DNA from: Meghimatium bilineatum
Lineage: Eukaryota; Mollusca; Gastropoda; Stylommatophora; Philomycidae
Direction of reading: 5' to 3'
Assembly (NCBI GenBank): GCA_034231615.1
Contig: CM067298.1
Coordinates: 67,847,591-67,911,590 of the forward strand
DNA length: 64,000 nucleotides
Part shown: one piece after another, positions 43,322-58,300 of the stretch
How the letters are laid out: each line of letters starts with the position of its first letter
Position numbering within the stretch: the stretch's first letter is position 1
The notes under the pieces: generated by a model
Databases searched by the model: none
The model's input: only the letters and a program-made list of their open reading frames with translations
What the model was told of the DNA's origin: nothing
Translations under genes and position numbers: made by a program

Positions 43322-46300
43322 CTGCAACAGTTTCAGACATAACTGACTTACCCGGTAAATAGTCACATTGCATGGTGGGAAATTCAGGTTTTGTTAATCA
43401 GGAACAATTTAAAAATGTGTATAAATTATGAAAAAGGGAAAAAAAAGGTGTCAGTTTGACAAAAGTAAAGTAGATGGCAAAAAATATCTATCATCATCAG
43501 GAGCCATCTTCATATCAATGGTTGATTGCAAAAGACCTCCAATATCTTGTCTCTTATCTTGATGGCGCACTCTACTGGACTATAACCTGTCCATCACATA
43601 ATGTTTCCTTCCCACTTGTATCTGTGCCTAACTTTTGCTCGCTACCTTTCAACTTTACCTCCAAGTGAGGACTTCAATAAGTTGTTATGTCTTTTAATAT
43701 GTCTAAAATATTTTATTTTTATTTCTTTTAATAGTTATTTTTCCATATTGGTTGCTTCTTGCAGATGTGACAAGAGCCTCAAGAATATATTGCTTGATAT
43801 AGTTATTCCAAACCTGACGTTCCATGTCATTTTGGCACCATCAGCAGCAAACTTACATTGCCCAATGCAACTTTCACAACAGAAGAGGGTTTTACATGTA
43901 TGTCCCATAGCATCATATATGCCATCATCTACAAGCATTGCACCACGACCTTCATAGGGTTAGGGGTCAGTAATCCAACACCCTAGCTTACATGTGGATC
44001 CATGCATTCACAGATAGATCATCAGAGGTAGCAATAAAGAAAGGAGGAGCTGGGATGCCAATACTCATATCAAACACCCCAAAAAGAAATATAACTCTCA
44101 ATCGCTACTGGCAGATTATTGATACATTACAGAGCAGAACTACAAGCAATCTTAGATGCATCAAAGGCATTAGAGGAACAGAGACTCAAAGAGCTAATAT
44201 AGTCTTCTTGTGTGACTGCAAGTCAGTACTCCAGACCATCCAAAATATACCTAAAGATCACCTAATAAAAACAACTGTAGAACTTTGAAATCAAATTACT
44301 GCTAACAATAAAGTTGTGCTGCAGTGTATCCATGTGCAAAGAGAAATTACAGGAAACAGCTGTTAGACTGGCAAAAGTAGGTGCAAAAAAGGAACAATTC
44401 CATCACAGAATATCACGCAACTAAAGGAAAAACTCTTATCAAAAGAAAATACAAACATACATGGAGTCAGAAACAGGCAGCAACTCTCCACATTCTAAAG
44501 CTGAGCAGATCACAGCAAACCATAACTTTTAGGCTCTGCACAGGACAATGTAGACTACAAGCATATCTCCACAAAATAAAGGACGTCCAAACTGACCAAT
44601 GTCAGTTTGAGGCAGATCTGAAGATGAAACTGTGGGGCAACCATGAGGACCTCCTACTGATGACTGAATTCATGAAGGTGGCCCACTTTCCTGTGTAGAC
44701 TTCTGAGCATAGGAAACTGATTGCAGAAGAAGGATCTTGGCTATCTGCTAACCCTGGGATAATACAAGATCAATGCTGTACCCTTTGCACCCACACCCTG
44801 CTAATTTGCAGGAGTTTGAGAACGAACACAGAAGAAGAACTAGTAATTTGATATTTAATAATAATACTAGTTTGAGAAATGTGAGAATTGGCATTCTAGC
44901 TGATACTTATCAAGATAATGGCTAAGTTTGGTAGTTACAAAATTGACACAGTTGCAAATTATGAATCTGGGACAGAAATTTAAGAACTTAATGGACACTA
45001 CAAAAAATGCAGTAAAAAAATTTAAAACAAAATAATTCAGTATTCTCTTATTCCATGTGATGAGATCCTTGCAGAATATTGTTCTTAGTTACTCTTTTAT
45101 CCTCTCCATTGCATGCAAAGCTTCTTTAATTGTGTCATATTAAAGAGATACTCAATGTCATGTTTCTTGTTTGTTTTGAGCTGCTTAATTTTTATCTTTC
45201 CATTAACATGTTATTTTTATCATGCGCGATTGTGGCCCAAGGTGATGAGGACTGGAGTGAGCTGACGTTTTTAACTCCATAAGAGATATAGCAGACGAGA
45301 GTGAGACTAGTGTGGATGATGATTCCTTTTCGATGGCCCGGATAACAGAACAGGTTTTGAAATGTGGTGTTGCCAGAAGTGAATTTTTTTGGAGGGCGCA
45401 GAAGAATAATGGTCAACCAGCAGAGGACTGGTGCTATCAGCGGAAGTGTAATGGCGGATATACTCAGGGAGATATCGGAGCAACTATGGACATATCCGGT
45501 TTGCAGTAATGATGATCTGACATCTAACTAACTTTTACCATTTTCGTTTTATTTAAGAATATCTATCTTTTCAATCTGGTCATACTTTATGCATGTGCAC
45601 AATATGTTAGCATAAAGTGTTTGGACAATCAACAATAAATGATAAAAGGAACTATCATCCTTAATGCAGTGGATAGGTTCTAGTATCTTTTATCTATTGT
45701 TTTTTTCACAAATGCTGTTAGGCGTCATTGGGAGTTTAAGTTTTCTGTCTTTGGGGTATTTCAGTGCTCTGTTGCGCTTGCCATTGTTAGGCCATGATTT
45801 TTAATAAATCTCTCTGATTGAATCTTCCCCATTTTGTACTTAGTCTTCCTCTTGCTTTGTAGCCGTTCTTTCTGCTGTTGTATGCCTGAATGGCTGGTTG
45901 TGATGGTTCCATTCCCATAAGGCGACTGAAACAAGTTGATCTGTTGTCTCTTTCTATATTTTTTTGCATGATATGGTCTTTACTATCTTTCTGATGTCTT
46001 CATTTCTCATTTGGTCTATTTTAGTGACATTTATAGCCTTTCTCAGGCATTTGATCTCACATGTTGTAACCTTTCTCATGAGTGTTTTTGCCAAGGGCCA
46101 TTCTTATTCTTCTTCTTCTGTGTTCGTTCTCAATCTCCTGCAGTTTAGCAGGATGTAGTCTGGTGAACGAAATGCGTTGTCATGGTTTACAGCATTGCTG
46201 TGATATCTGCACCTTTCGGCTTGATACATCCGACTTCAGCATGGCTAAAGGGTCACTGACCTTATATGGGATGGGACAGCCAACTCCATCCCATAACCTC

Positions 46301-49300
46301 CTTAGTCGCCTCTTACGATATGCATGGAAGGTAACAGTGTTGCTATTCTTTGCTCCCCTTTCGGGCCCAGGCAACACACAGGCGCCAAGGGCCATGTCTG
46401 GCACTGGTAAAATAATGCTGGAATAAAGATGGTGTTTACTACATGTCGTTTATCACCATGTTGATTGATGGATTTTTAAGCAGCTGGTATGTTACAGCAT
46501 TTGCTTTTTGGCACTTCATCTCAATTTCTCTATCAATTTTGCTGTCCTCTGTAAAAATGCTTCCTAGATATTTAAATTCTGATGACTGTTTTAGTTTTGT
46601 GCTGCTAACATACACATTTAGCTGTTCTGTTGCTCTGCATATTTTGTTTTGATGTGTTTAATTTCATTTTGTATTGTTCGCAAGATTGCCAGTAATGAAT
46701 TTGTGTGTCTTTGTAGTTCATCTTCAGTTTCATATATTAGACCCTGATAATCTGCAAAGAGTAGATCGTGCAGAGAGTTAACTAGGTCTCTTGATGTTGT
46801 GTTCACCCAAGTCTGTTGCCTTAATAAAACAATAAAAAACAGAGTTGACATTCTAATAGAAGGTCTTTATCAAGATTGGGAAAACAAGCTAACTAATTTA
46901 AAGGATTGGTAAACATTAATAAAATTCCTCTTCTAAATTCCCTTTTTAGGACAGCACAGTACTGCAATAACTTTTCTTCTAATTTGTTTTTATTGATAGA
47001 AATATCTTACCAGCTTAACACCAGGAACCTCCATCAGAGGAATGAGTTCTGAGCTCACACAGTAGGCCAATCTCTTGATAAAGTTACCAAACAGGTCCTG
47101 ATAAGCCCAAAACTCTTCAAGTTCCTGCAATATAATATATTAATTATATTGAGATTTTATCTGAGACAGTGATAAATAGTGCATGCCAATTTGAGTAGTA
47201 TAGAGTTTTAGATTTCAATGCAAAGTCAGTATTGCAGGCATTAAAAGATCCAAAGAACACGAGCATCAATGAACTTACGGCCTGCTTACTACACCTCAGC
47301 AGTACTACCAAAGAAACAGTACTGCAGTGGATCCCAGGTCACTGTGGCATACCTGGAAATGAAAAAGCTGATCTCCTGGCAAGGAAAGGGGGATCACTGG
47401 AACAAATAGAAAATGATAATACGTACTATGAATGTAAGACCATGTTAAAAGCAGAATATAAGAAAAAGTGGAAGCAAATGCATCCAACAGCAGAACCAAA
47501 TGACCCCTACCACCAAATGTCACGCAAGGAACAAACCATCATCTTCAGACTACGAACTGGTCACAACAGACTGAGAAGTCACATGTTCCGAAAGCTGAAG
47601 ATTTGTGAGACAGACCTGTGCAACTGTGGACTGAGCCCAGAAACTGCAGAACACATTCTTCATGCCTGTCAACTCTACCAAGAAGGGAGGGAGAAAATAT
47701 GGCCTACTGAAACGGCACTGCTTCCAGACTTGAGGGGTTCCATGGATGAGCTGAAGCGAATCACACAATTCATTGAAGCTATTGGTGCTGTAACCTGATA
47801 TCTGACTGAAGAACGATGAAGAAGAAGAAGAAGAGTTCTAGATTTTAATCTAGTTGCTTAGCACTTAACTTCTGTTACTCAAATTAAAATAATGGCACTA
47901 CCAAAATCGGGTGTGTTGGGTAATTGAAACAAATAAAACTGTGACACAATGCATCTCTGTTCTCTTAATTACATCCTGCTGAAAATCTAGTAGGACCAAT
48001 GTTCTGCTATAAGAGACATCCATCAGGAGTTTGATAATGAACATAAAAATAATGATTACCAAAAAACATATAGGCTTTTATAAATGGGTGCTTACAAAGA
48101 ATAGAATTGATGAGGTACGATAAAGTTATTATTGAAGAACTACTTGAAAGAACAAAATAAACACCAATCAAATGGGCGATTGAGAAAAGACGTTGGCGAT
48201 GGAATACATTTAGAAGACCATCTAATAGTAGCCTAAAGAGTTTTGCCCTGGAATCCTTGGTAAAGAGAAAAAGAGGAAGACCATAAAAGAAGCCAGCCAA
48301 GAAAATATTCTAAATGTGTACATAAATACTGGAAGAACAGAAGATATTATTCTAGAACTTGGTGTTGCTGGGCAGTGTTGTTACAAGATTTTTATTTTGG
48401 GACCGTAGTAGTGTAGTGTTAAATCACTCGCCCACCGACCAGCAGGTTACTAATTATATTGCTATTCATGGTTTGATATAAAAATTACTCCCATGGTTCA
48501 TCCAGCCATATAGAAGTAGAGTATCAGGGCTCATGCTTTGGGAAGGTTGAGGAATGGCACCATTGCTACTGAGCAGGCAGTTTCTGGTCAACCATATTAC
48601 AGTAGCATTACAAATAAAAATATCTCAGCTATGTTACTACATCATTGCTGCAGTCACATAATAAAGTGTTTTAATAAGGTTTGCCTATGAATGATGTAAT
48701 AATTCAGATTTGTTTTGCAGGTGATTGTGTATGATACTGTCACAGTAATGTATATAATGATGACCAGCATTACACGAAATCCATTTTTGGCTCTTGGAAT
48801 AAATAAAAGTTTATTCCCTGGAGTTTAAAAATTCTTTCATACAATTGTATCAAAAATTCTTTCATACAATTGTATCAAAAATTATTTCATACAATTGTAT
48901 CATTATGATACAATTAAAAGAATAAGAGATATGTCATGATGTCATTTTTTATACATTTTTCAAGAGTGCTATGATTTTTAAAAAATGTACAAACACCCTT
49001 GATAATGGGAGATAAGTATGCTCTAGATTGTTGGTCAGCAATGTGTTAATAGCTAAGAAAACTAATAGCTATTCCTAGAGCCAAAAATGTATTTCTTGTA
49101 ATACTGGTCATCATTATATACATTACAATGAAAATATCGTACAAACTCACCTGCAAAAGATACAATAAAAATAAACTACAAGTTTATTCTGTATATAGGC
49201 CTGCAAAGTGTATACATTGATAAATGATAAAAATTGAATTTGTCTGCAGTGAACCTTTTAAATTCTGTAGTGAATATACTTAACCATACATTATTAATAT

Positions 49301-52300
49301 TGTGATGGTCAGAATAGAATGAGATTGGTAACCGGACACAATATACCCAAGACAAAATATCCTCAGATCTTTGATTGGGTTAACTACACAACATTAATAT
49401 TTAAAAAATGTGCTATGTTTTTCAAGAAGTTGATAGGTTCTGCTGGTTCAACAATTGTTATAATAACATCATCGGCACAGTAAACCTTTCATTTGTTGTT
49501 GGTTGACCAGTGGCAATCTGACTTCCCAACAGTGCAGATATGTTGTTGTTGCTGTAACTTCCGGACAAGTCTTGCTGCTGCTGTTGGATGAGATACATTC
49601 ACCATTGAATTAAATGCATTGTGCCAACCTTCTACATTGTTGTTGATTTTTGGCGCTTTATTCATGACACGATTGTGTTGACACCCAAAGGCGCACAGGA
49701 AATCGAGACTGCAAACAGCAACCACGACAGTCCAATGTAGAAATCTTTAATCGATGAGGATATCCAGGTATGAGAAACTGTAAATATTGGTGAGTTGTTT
49801 GAAAAAAGAGGGTGCCCAAAACAACAATGGTGCAGTGATATATCATCATCATCAGGTGCCATGCCGGGTGATGTAGGCGGTCATAGCTCTCCACAGCTCT
49901 CTGTCCACAGTATTATGTATCAAAGTCGTTGTTGTTTCTTTGCCGTGCCAGGTTGTCAAACTGTCTAATATTTTCTCACGTTGTTGCCCTCTGTCTCTGG
50001 TGCCTTCAATCTTGCCTGTTGTGATTATGTTCTCTAAACCTGCCTGTCTCATGAAGTGGCCAAAAAAAAAAGATTGCCTTTTTCTTATATTGTTGATTAA
50101 GGTCCGTTCCGCATTTAACTCTTAACGCCTCTACATTAGTTTTTCTGGCAGTCCATGGTATTCTCAGCATTCTTCTGTAGAACCACATCTCTGTTGCCTC
50201 CAATCTCCCACTTTCCAGTTTGTTTATTGTCCAAGACTTATTGTCCACCCATATGTTAGTATAGGGGTTATATAGCACTGCAGAACTCTCTTTCTCACCT
50301 CTAATGACAAGGTCATATTACACAGTATATTTTTCATTTTTCTGAATGTTTATTTTTGCCTGTCCTATTCTGCATCTTATTTCTGTTGAACTTCTTCCAT
50401 CTGCTGTTATAATTGTACCTAGATATTTGAATTGGTGGACCTGTTTTAATACTATATCATTCACTATGATCTTGCAAGGTGTGTTATTTTCTTTCTTTGA
50501 AATAATCATTACTTCTGTATATTCAGTGATATATAAGATTGCTTAAAAATGTCACTGGCTGCGGCAGGTCAATGCGCCCAGAATCGTGGAGTGTTCAGAG
50601 AATCCATAAGGAAGACCACATTCTGGAAAGAATATGTCACATAATGATGATATTTGGTCTTGGGGATATTTTGTCTGGGAATATTTTGTCCATGAAACCA
50701 TGAGGTCAGTATCAAGCACAGTTGTTTCATCACTCTTTAACATAAATAATAGACACACACCTGACACAAAATATGTTTTTACCTATGACAATACAGAAAA
50801 AAGTAAGAGCTTACTTGATATATACCTGACCCAATAAAAAGATATATTTACCTTACAGAAGTGAAAGACACTGGATGCAAAAGCTACAGACTGACTCAAT
50901 AGATTCTGTACAAATCCTCTTGGCTGAACAAATTTATCTGCCACTTCCCACACAGATTTTTGGTTCCACAAATTCCACAGCATTAGAGTCAAGTAGAATC
51001 GATTGACTATCATTTCACATACTTTCTACAGATAATAAAATGTGATTTTTACAGAATTAGATGTCAAAAGTACACATTTTACATATATAAAAATATTAAG
51101 CCCAATAACTCATCAAGATAATAGGGGTGCCGTATTTTACATCAGGGTAAAGTACAGTCAAATACCATTGGTCTGGGCCAACAAAATATTTATGTAATAA
51201 TTGAAACTTGCTATATACAATATAAACAATGGAATAAATATACTTGGGGATCTTGAAACGTTTTGTTAAATAGTGAAATATATTATTATTAGAAATATGG
51301 TTTCTACTGTAATATGCAAGGAAATTGGTATGGTGGAAGGGGAAGAAAGACAAGAAGAGGACATGGCTGGATAATATCAAGGATGTTAGATTTGTAAATT
51401 GCAGAAGACGGATGTGTTGGGCCATTGGTGGAAATAAAACAGCAACACATCGCATTTCCATTCTCAGGACTACTTTCGGCTGGAAATCTTGTAGGACCAT
51501 TGTCCTGTTACAAGAAAAATCCAGCAGAAGTTTGAGAATGAACGCTGAAGAAGAAGCTTTATAAAACAGCCATGAAACTTCATAAACTCAGGTGGTATAG
51601 GCACATGATAACATTCCTCAGTAACAAATGATGTTGTTTAAGGTATGGTGGAGGGGGAAAAAAGACAAGGAGGCCAGAAGAGGACATGACTGGATAATGT
51701 CAAGGACTTGACAGGGTGTAAAGTTTTCAAGCTCTTCAGGATGATACATATGCATGGAGATCTTTTTGCATCAAATGTCAGGTTTAATTATTATTTTGAA
51801 TATACAAATTTATTTTTCACCTCCTTAAAAGTTCAATGATTTCAACACTTAATATATAATGATAATGCCAATTAAATCATCACACATGAAAAATAACTGG
51901 TGACTTAACAACACACTAAGTGAGACTAAAATAGTAGGTTAAAATTAAGTAACACAAAGGAAATTGAAGATGTTTATTCAATGAAGAACTAGATTATTAA
52001 TCACTAAATCGGCAGTAAGTTGTTGGGCTCGAAAAGGGAGCAAAGAATAGTCACACTGTGGCCTGCATGTATGTGCTAGAGATGATTAAGGAGGTTTCAG
52101 GGAGGAGTTGGTTGTCTCCAAAGGTCAATAGTGATCAAAAAACAATACTGAAGTCGTATATCTCAGGCAGAAAGGCATAGACTGCATCAAAGATGTAAAC
52201 CATGCCACATCACATTTCATTCATTGGATTACATTCTATTAAGCAGCAGAAATTTGAGAATGATCAAAGAAGAAATAACACTCAATTAAAGAGGTAAAAG

Positions 52301-55300
52301 ATCACAGTTTTCACCTTCTTAATGGAACGACCTGCAGCTTTTATCCCAATATAACTCTCTGATACACCTATAAGACTTGCTGCCTTCAACTCAGATTCTG
52401 TTAACTTGAAGATCTAGAGAAAACAATAAAATAGAAAAAATAATCCAAGCTGAAAAGAAATAAATTTGTAAGGAATTCTATCAGATCTTACAACTTCAGA
52501 TCTTCAACAGTTTATATGCTTTTGCTGAGTTGGTGCATTTATATTTTAGTTGAATGGTTCCTTTATAAGTACTTTGGATTGATTTACTTGTTGATTCCTA
52601 ACATTTTTTTCCCTAGTATTTCAGCCATTTGGTAACCATATGTAACCATAATGATGCATTCATAAGTTTATTGTAATGTTACTTTGTAATTCATACTCTT
52701 TTTAATAAGATATTTATCCATGTGTTGTAGAGACCCACTAGGGAAGCAAAGAATAGCAACACTCTGACCAGGCATTGCCGGTCATAAGAAGTGACTAAGG
52801 GAGTTTGAAATGGGGCTGTCCCCGCCGAATATGGATGTGTCAGGCCATTGGCGCAAATAAAACGACGGCACAATGCATTCCCATTCTCTGGACTACATCC
52901 TGCTGGAAATCTAGTAGGACAATGGTCCTGCTACAAGAGAGATCCAGCGGGTGTTTGAGAATGAACGCTGAAGAAGAAGAAATGGGGCTGTCCAATCTTA
53001 TTGTAGTCATGCTGAAGATAGATATGTTAAACAGAAAGGCGAAGATATTGCACTCAAGCTGTAAACTATGGAACATCACATTCCTTTCTCTGAACTAAAT
53101 TATGCCAACCTGCAGGAGTTTGAGAATGATGCACAGAAGAAATAATAAAAAGACCAGGAACCAGTCTTATCATATGAAATAGAAGCACCAGAAAATTTTG
53201 GAAGGAAGCTTTGGAGCACTTCCATTTGGGAAAACTCTGACTACTATGGGGGGACTTTTTCTGGATTTCTTATTTAAGCTGCATAACTTTGTTATCCAAG
53301 TCTCATTTTAAGGTCATAATGTGCTCTGGTAGTGGAACATTCTCTGATCCATCTTCCATATATTGACTACCCATATTCTGATGAGCCGCAACCTATTAAT
53401 ATCCCTTTTCTACCACAGCCAAGTGAACAATATCTGTTCGCATTTTAGGTTGTACTGATAAACCGCAGATTTACAGAAGTAAATCTGACCACTGCTGCAA
53501 ATAAGAGCTCTAGAAGTTGCTCTGCAGACAGAAAAAAAACTATTAAAAGTTTACAAAAACAAGATGTGCTGGTCTGGCACTATTGACATATTATTTTAAG
53601 TTGTAGCACAACATACTTATACTGAACTAGCTAAAAAAAATTAAATTTTTTATTTCATTATATAACTTGTAACAGAAGTATGACAGCCAGCTAACCACTA
53701 TCTTTCCACCACTGCAGTTCTTCTGGAAGTGAACTTTCTCTAGACGATCTTTTTTCTTGACATATAAATACGAGGCGTGTTCAAATGAAAACGGGACTTG
53801 TGGATTTATTTAAAAAGTATCATACGCAATTTAATATTTTCAACGGAATTGAACAAAGCAACCACTTGTGAATAAGAATGCACCTGGGTTCATCAGAAAA
53901 AATCTCCGTATGCATTTAGGCAAGCATCCCACTGTTTAGGTAGACGTCGAATGCCGTCCGAGAAAAAGTTGCGTGGCTGTTCTCTGAACCATGTGGTCAC
54001 CGCTGTCTGCGTCGCTGTTGAATCGCTGTCCCTTTAGTGCTTTCTTCAACGGTCCGAACAAATGGAAATCACACGGAGATAAATCGGGACTATAGGCTGG
54101 GTGATGAAGAACTTCCCAATTCTTCTTTGCCAATGTTTCCTGCACAATTTTTGCGACGTGCGGACGAGCGTTGTCGTGGAGAAGAATCACACCTTGAGAA
54201 AGTCTGCCTGGTCGCTTAGCCTTGATGGCCTTATGCAGCTTGTCTAAAGTGTCTTTATAATGGGCGGCATTGATGTTGACACCAGGTTCCTTAAAATCAG
54301 TCAACAAAAGCCCTTCATGGTCAAAAAATGCAGTCACCATAACCTTCCCAGCAGAAACCTGTGTCTTGAATTTTTTGGGTTTTGGTGAACCTGGATGTTT
54401 CCATTGCATGCTGTCAATTTTGCTGCTCGGTTCATAGTGGTGGCACCACGATTCATCACCTGCCACAATGCTCAACAGAAATGCATCACCCTCTGCCCTG
54501 TAACGCATCAGGTGGTTCAAACTCCACCCCATCCGTTCTTCCTTATGGTGGTCAGTCAACATCCGTGGGACCCACTGTGAACACACCTTCCGATAGTTCA
54601 ATTTCTTCCGAACAACCATGTGGGCTGTCCCAATTGACATATGGAATTCTTCTGCAAGCGAACGAATGCTCCGACGACGGTCAGTCAGTACTGCTTTATC
54701 AAGCACGGCTATGGCTTCTTCTGTTGCAACAATATGTGCCTGACCTGGCCGTGCAAGATCTGCCGTTAACTCACGTCCGTCTTTAAACATACGCACCCAC
54801 TCCATCACTCTGGTCCTCGACAAACATTTGTCACCATATGCTGCCTTCATTCTCCAATGAATGTCTACTGCTTGACATCCTTCAAATGAAAGAAACTGGA
54901 TCACAGCACGCTGATTCACTTTGGACGGGTTCGGAATCACACCCGCCATATTGTTAACAGTCTTCTGCAGCACATATGCATGCTGGGAAGATGAACACGT
55001 GACCGTATGTAAATTATTGGATACTCATTACTAGTGCAAAATGTCATCAATATCAGTGCGCTCTATCACGCGTGGTGTAACAAGTCCCGTTTTCATTTGA
55101 ACACGCCTCGTATCTACATTTCTTCCCTGGGGTCCATATCAAATAAATTCTTGTGACATTATCTAGCTCTCTTATGAGGATGCAGTTAATCCAAGTTATA
55201 ATGTCACAACTGACTGCTTATCTTTCTGATTACTTCTATTTAGTAGCTGATAGTGATTTTGTTAGGTCAGAATATTATGTGTATCTTTTATATCTACTAC

Positions 55301-58300
55301 AATTATTGCTACAAATTATCACATTAGACATATCATTTATGTGGTTATACTGTAGCAACTAAAGAATAATTTACCAACACAAATTATTCTTATTTTTAAA
55401 ATGACAAAATCGTATTATAATAATGTTGCAACACATTCAAAATATTAGTCAATAATTTAATGAAAATGTGTTTCCAGAGCCTGAAAGGAAAGCAAAAATT
55501 AGCAACACTATCACCTGCCATATATGTTATAAGAACCAACTATTTGGGAGTGGAGTTGGTTGTTCCATTTAATATGTCAGTGATCCAAAAGCCATACTGA
55601 AGTCAGGAAAAAAAATAGATATTGTAGTCAAGCTATAAACCATGGGGCAATGCATTCCATTCTTCGGGCTCCGTACTGCTAAGTAGCAGAAAATTGAGAA
55701 TGAATGCAAAGACACAGAGAAGAAGAATAGTGTTGCACATAGACAATAAATACCCACCTGGTTAAGATAGATTCTCCAGTCAATAGTAACGACCACATCA
55801 TACGGAGTCACCAGGTAGAGAAGGTGTAAGTGAGTAGCCAGATTGAGAGACTCTTGAGCTGTTGTCAAGTCCTTGTATAGTTGACTACTGCGGATGTAGT
55901 CAACTGAACCTGCACATTTATAATATTAATAATATGTTTTTAGACAATATATGATCAATTAAAATTACATCTATAGAAATGTTCAAGGTAATGTCAGTAC
56001 CTGAGATACTATTAGCCAATAATAATAATTATAAAATTAATAACCAGTCCGGGTCATAGGTGTGCTGTAAAGTAGATATAAAAACAAAAAGATATGATCC
56101 ATGTTATGCTGACACTCTAATGGTAGCATTTCTGTAGGCAGAATTTTACGCTGTGGCACCAGTCTCCTCTCCGAAATTTTCTTTATTTGCAAGCAGAAAT
56201 AACACAACAGTCATCCCACTCTATTTTACTGGAAGTTACTGAATACAGCCAGCTGAACGAAAAGGCAATGTTTTCTACTTCATAAGAGACAACTAAGGAG
56301 GGTTCAGTGTGATGTTTACTATCCCATCCTGTAGAAAACCAAATGACCCAAAAATGTCATACTGAAATTGGATGTATCAGACTGAAAGGTATATATATAT
56401 ATATATACCAGCAAAATTGTCAACCAAGACACAACATAATCTGTTATTTGGACTATACCATTCCTAATTGGGTGGAATTTTGAGAATTAATTCAGAAGAA
56501 CATATAATATGTCCTTAAGTTATATAGAAAAAATAGTAATGCTGTAGTAAGAAAATAATGTTTAACATTTTGGACATATAGCAAACCTTTAAATGTAGCT
56601 TGTCCTAAGGAAGAAACTTGTAAACTATCTTGAGAGTCTGAATCATCGAGGTCACCACTTCTGCTGTTAATAACTAACTTTTGGTCTATGAGATATTGAA
56701 GAGATTCTTTAGTTGCCATGGTTACATCAATGCCCAAAGTAGATGATTGAATCTTCAGTAAAGACGTGTTCATCAACTCAAATGCAGACTTGGCTGATGT
56801 CACTATCTGTAAAAAGAAATATATTTAAAAAAAAAAATATTTTCAAAGCTTTGAAATGTTCACAGGTGTAAAGAATTAACTTCATTGTACATAGGTTTTT
56901 CTAATAATGACATGCAAGTTACCTGTCAGAGTATTACTCAAGAGTACCGTTTTTTAATAAGATGGAAAATGTACAAATGCATAGTGTTGAACTTAGAACA
57001 GGTTGATCTTAAATATAAATTAGTTTCATTTTAAAGAGTTATAATAACTCAATTTATTTTGAAAATAGGAAGACATATGGACAAATATATAATAGATAAA
57101 GAATATATAAAAAGAAGGCAGACTGCCATGTCTTGGTCATATGAAATGTCAACTATGAGATTACTACACAATATAATTAAGGGTGTGTGAAAAAAAAACA
57201 CTCTAGAAACAACTAAATCACACATGCCTGCAGAAATATTGTGGTTCAGACTTTTTGTTGTCCGCAGAAGACAGATGTATTGGACATTGGTGCAAATAAA
57301 ACTGCAACACAACCACAACACATTTTCATTCTCTGGACTACATTCTGCTGGAAATATAATAGAACCATTGTCTGCTACAAGAAAGATCCAGCAGGAGTTT
57401 GAGAATGAACGCTGAAGAAGAAGACATTTGTAGAACTAAAGTAAGCTGTAGAGAACATGGGACTGTGAAATGGTATGAATAGATTACTAACACCAGTCTC
57501 TGACTGACTAATCTGATGATGATACTAGTAATCAAGTAACAATGATAAAATATATGAGGAACTTTTTCACTAGTCACTATTTTTTTCTTTTTCTCAATCG
57601 TAGTTTAATATGTCTACACACCAAGTCTGGTTTTCTTAATAAATGCTGTTGCATTTGAAAGCTCCTCTGTGCTCCAAAAAGCTTTCTGGGGATATCTATC
57701 TCTGTGGACTAGTGCTCCTCCCGTAACTAGTTTAGTGTAATGCAGTCTTGCAGGATATGATCCATGAAGTGTGATGTTTGCCCACAAGAACACTGAGGTG
57801 ATGGAATCAGTCTTAGTCTATTTAAGTGGCTGTTTAGTTTGTTGTGTCCTGCCCTGATAAGAAGATTATAACATGCTAAGCTCTGTCAAGATAATGATAG
57901 TTGTCTTTTGGGTGGTTGATTTTCCTAATAGCTTTGATGAGGGTCCTCTTTTCCTGATAGGTGATTTTTTTGTCTTTTTATTCCTGTATTGCTCCATCTT
58001 TGGTCAGTATATCTATCTCTTCATTTCCTGGAATTCCATAGTGGGATGGTATCCACTGTAGTACTATCCTTCTTTGGATGCTCACTTCTCATATGGTTTC
58101 CTTCAGGTTTGACAGTTGACTGTCAAGGGCTTGTAGGACAGATTGTAGTGAGAAACACTACCTGTTGATATTGGCTTGTGTATTTAATTATTTCTGCAGC
58201 AATGCTTAGTGCCTATATTTAGTGCTTGTACTTCTGCAGAGTAGTTAAAGCAAAAGATTCCAGTTGGTGAACATGTGGATTCATTTTTTTTTTTTTTATA

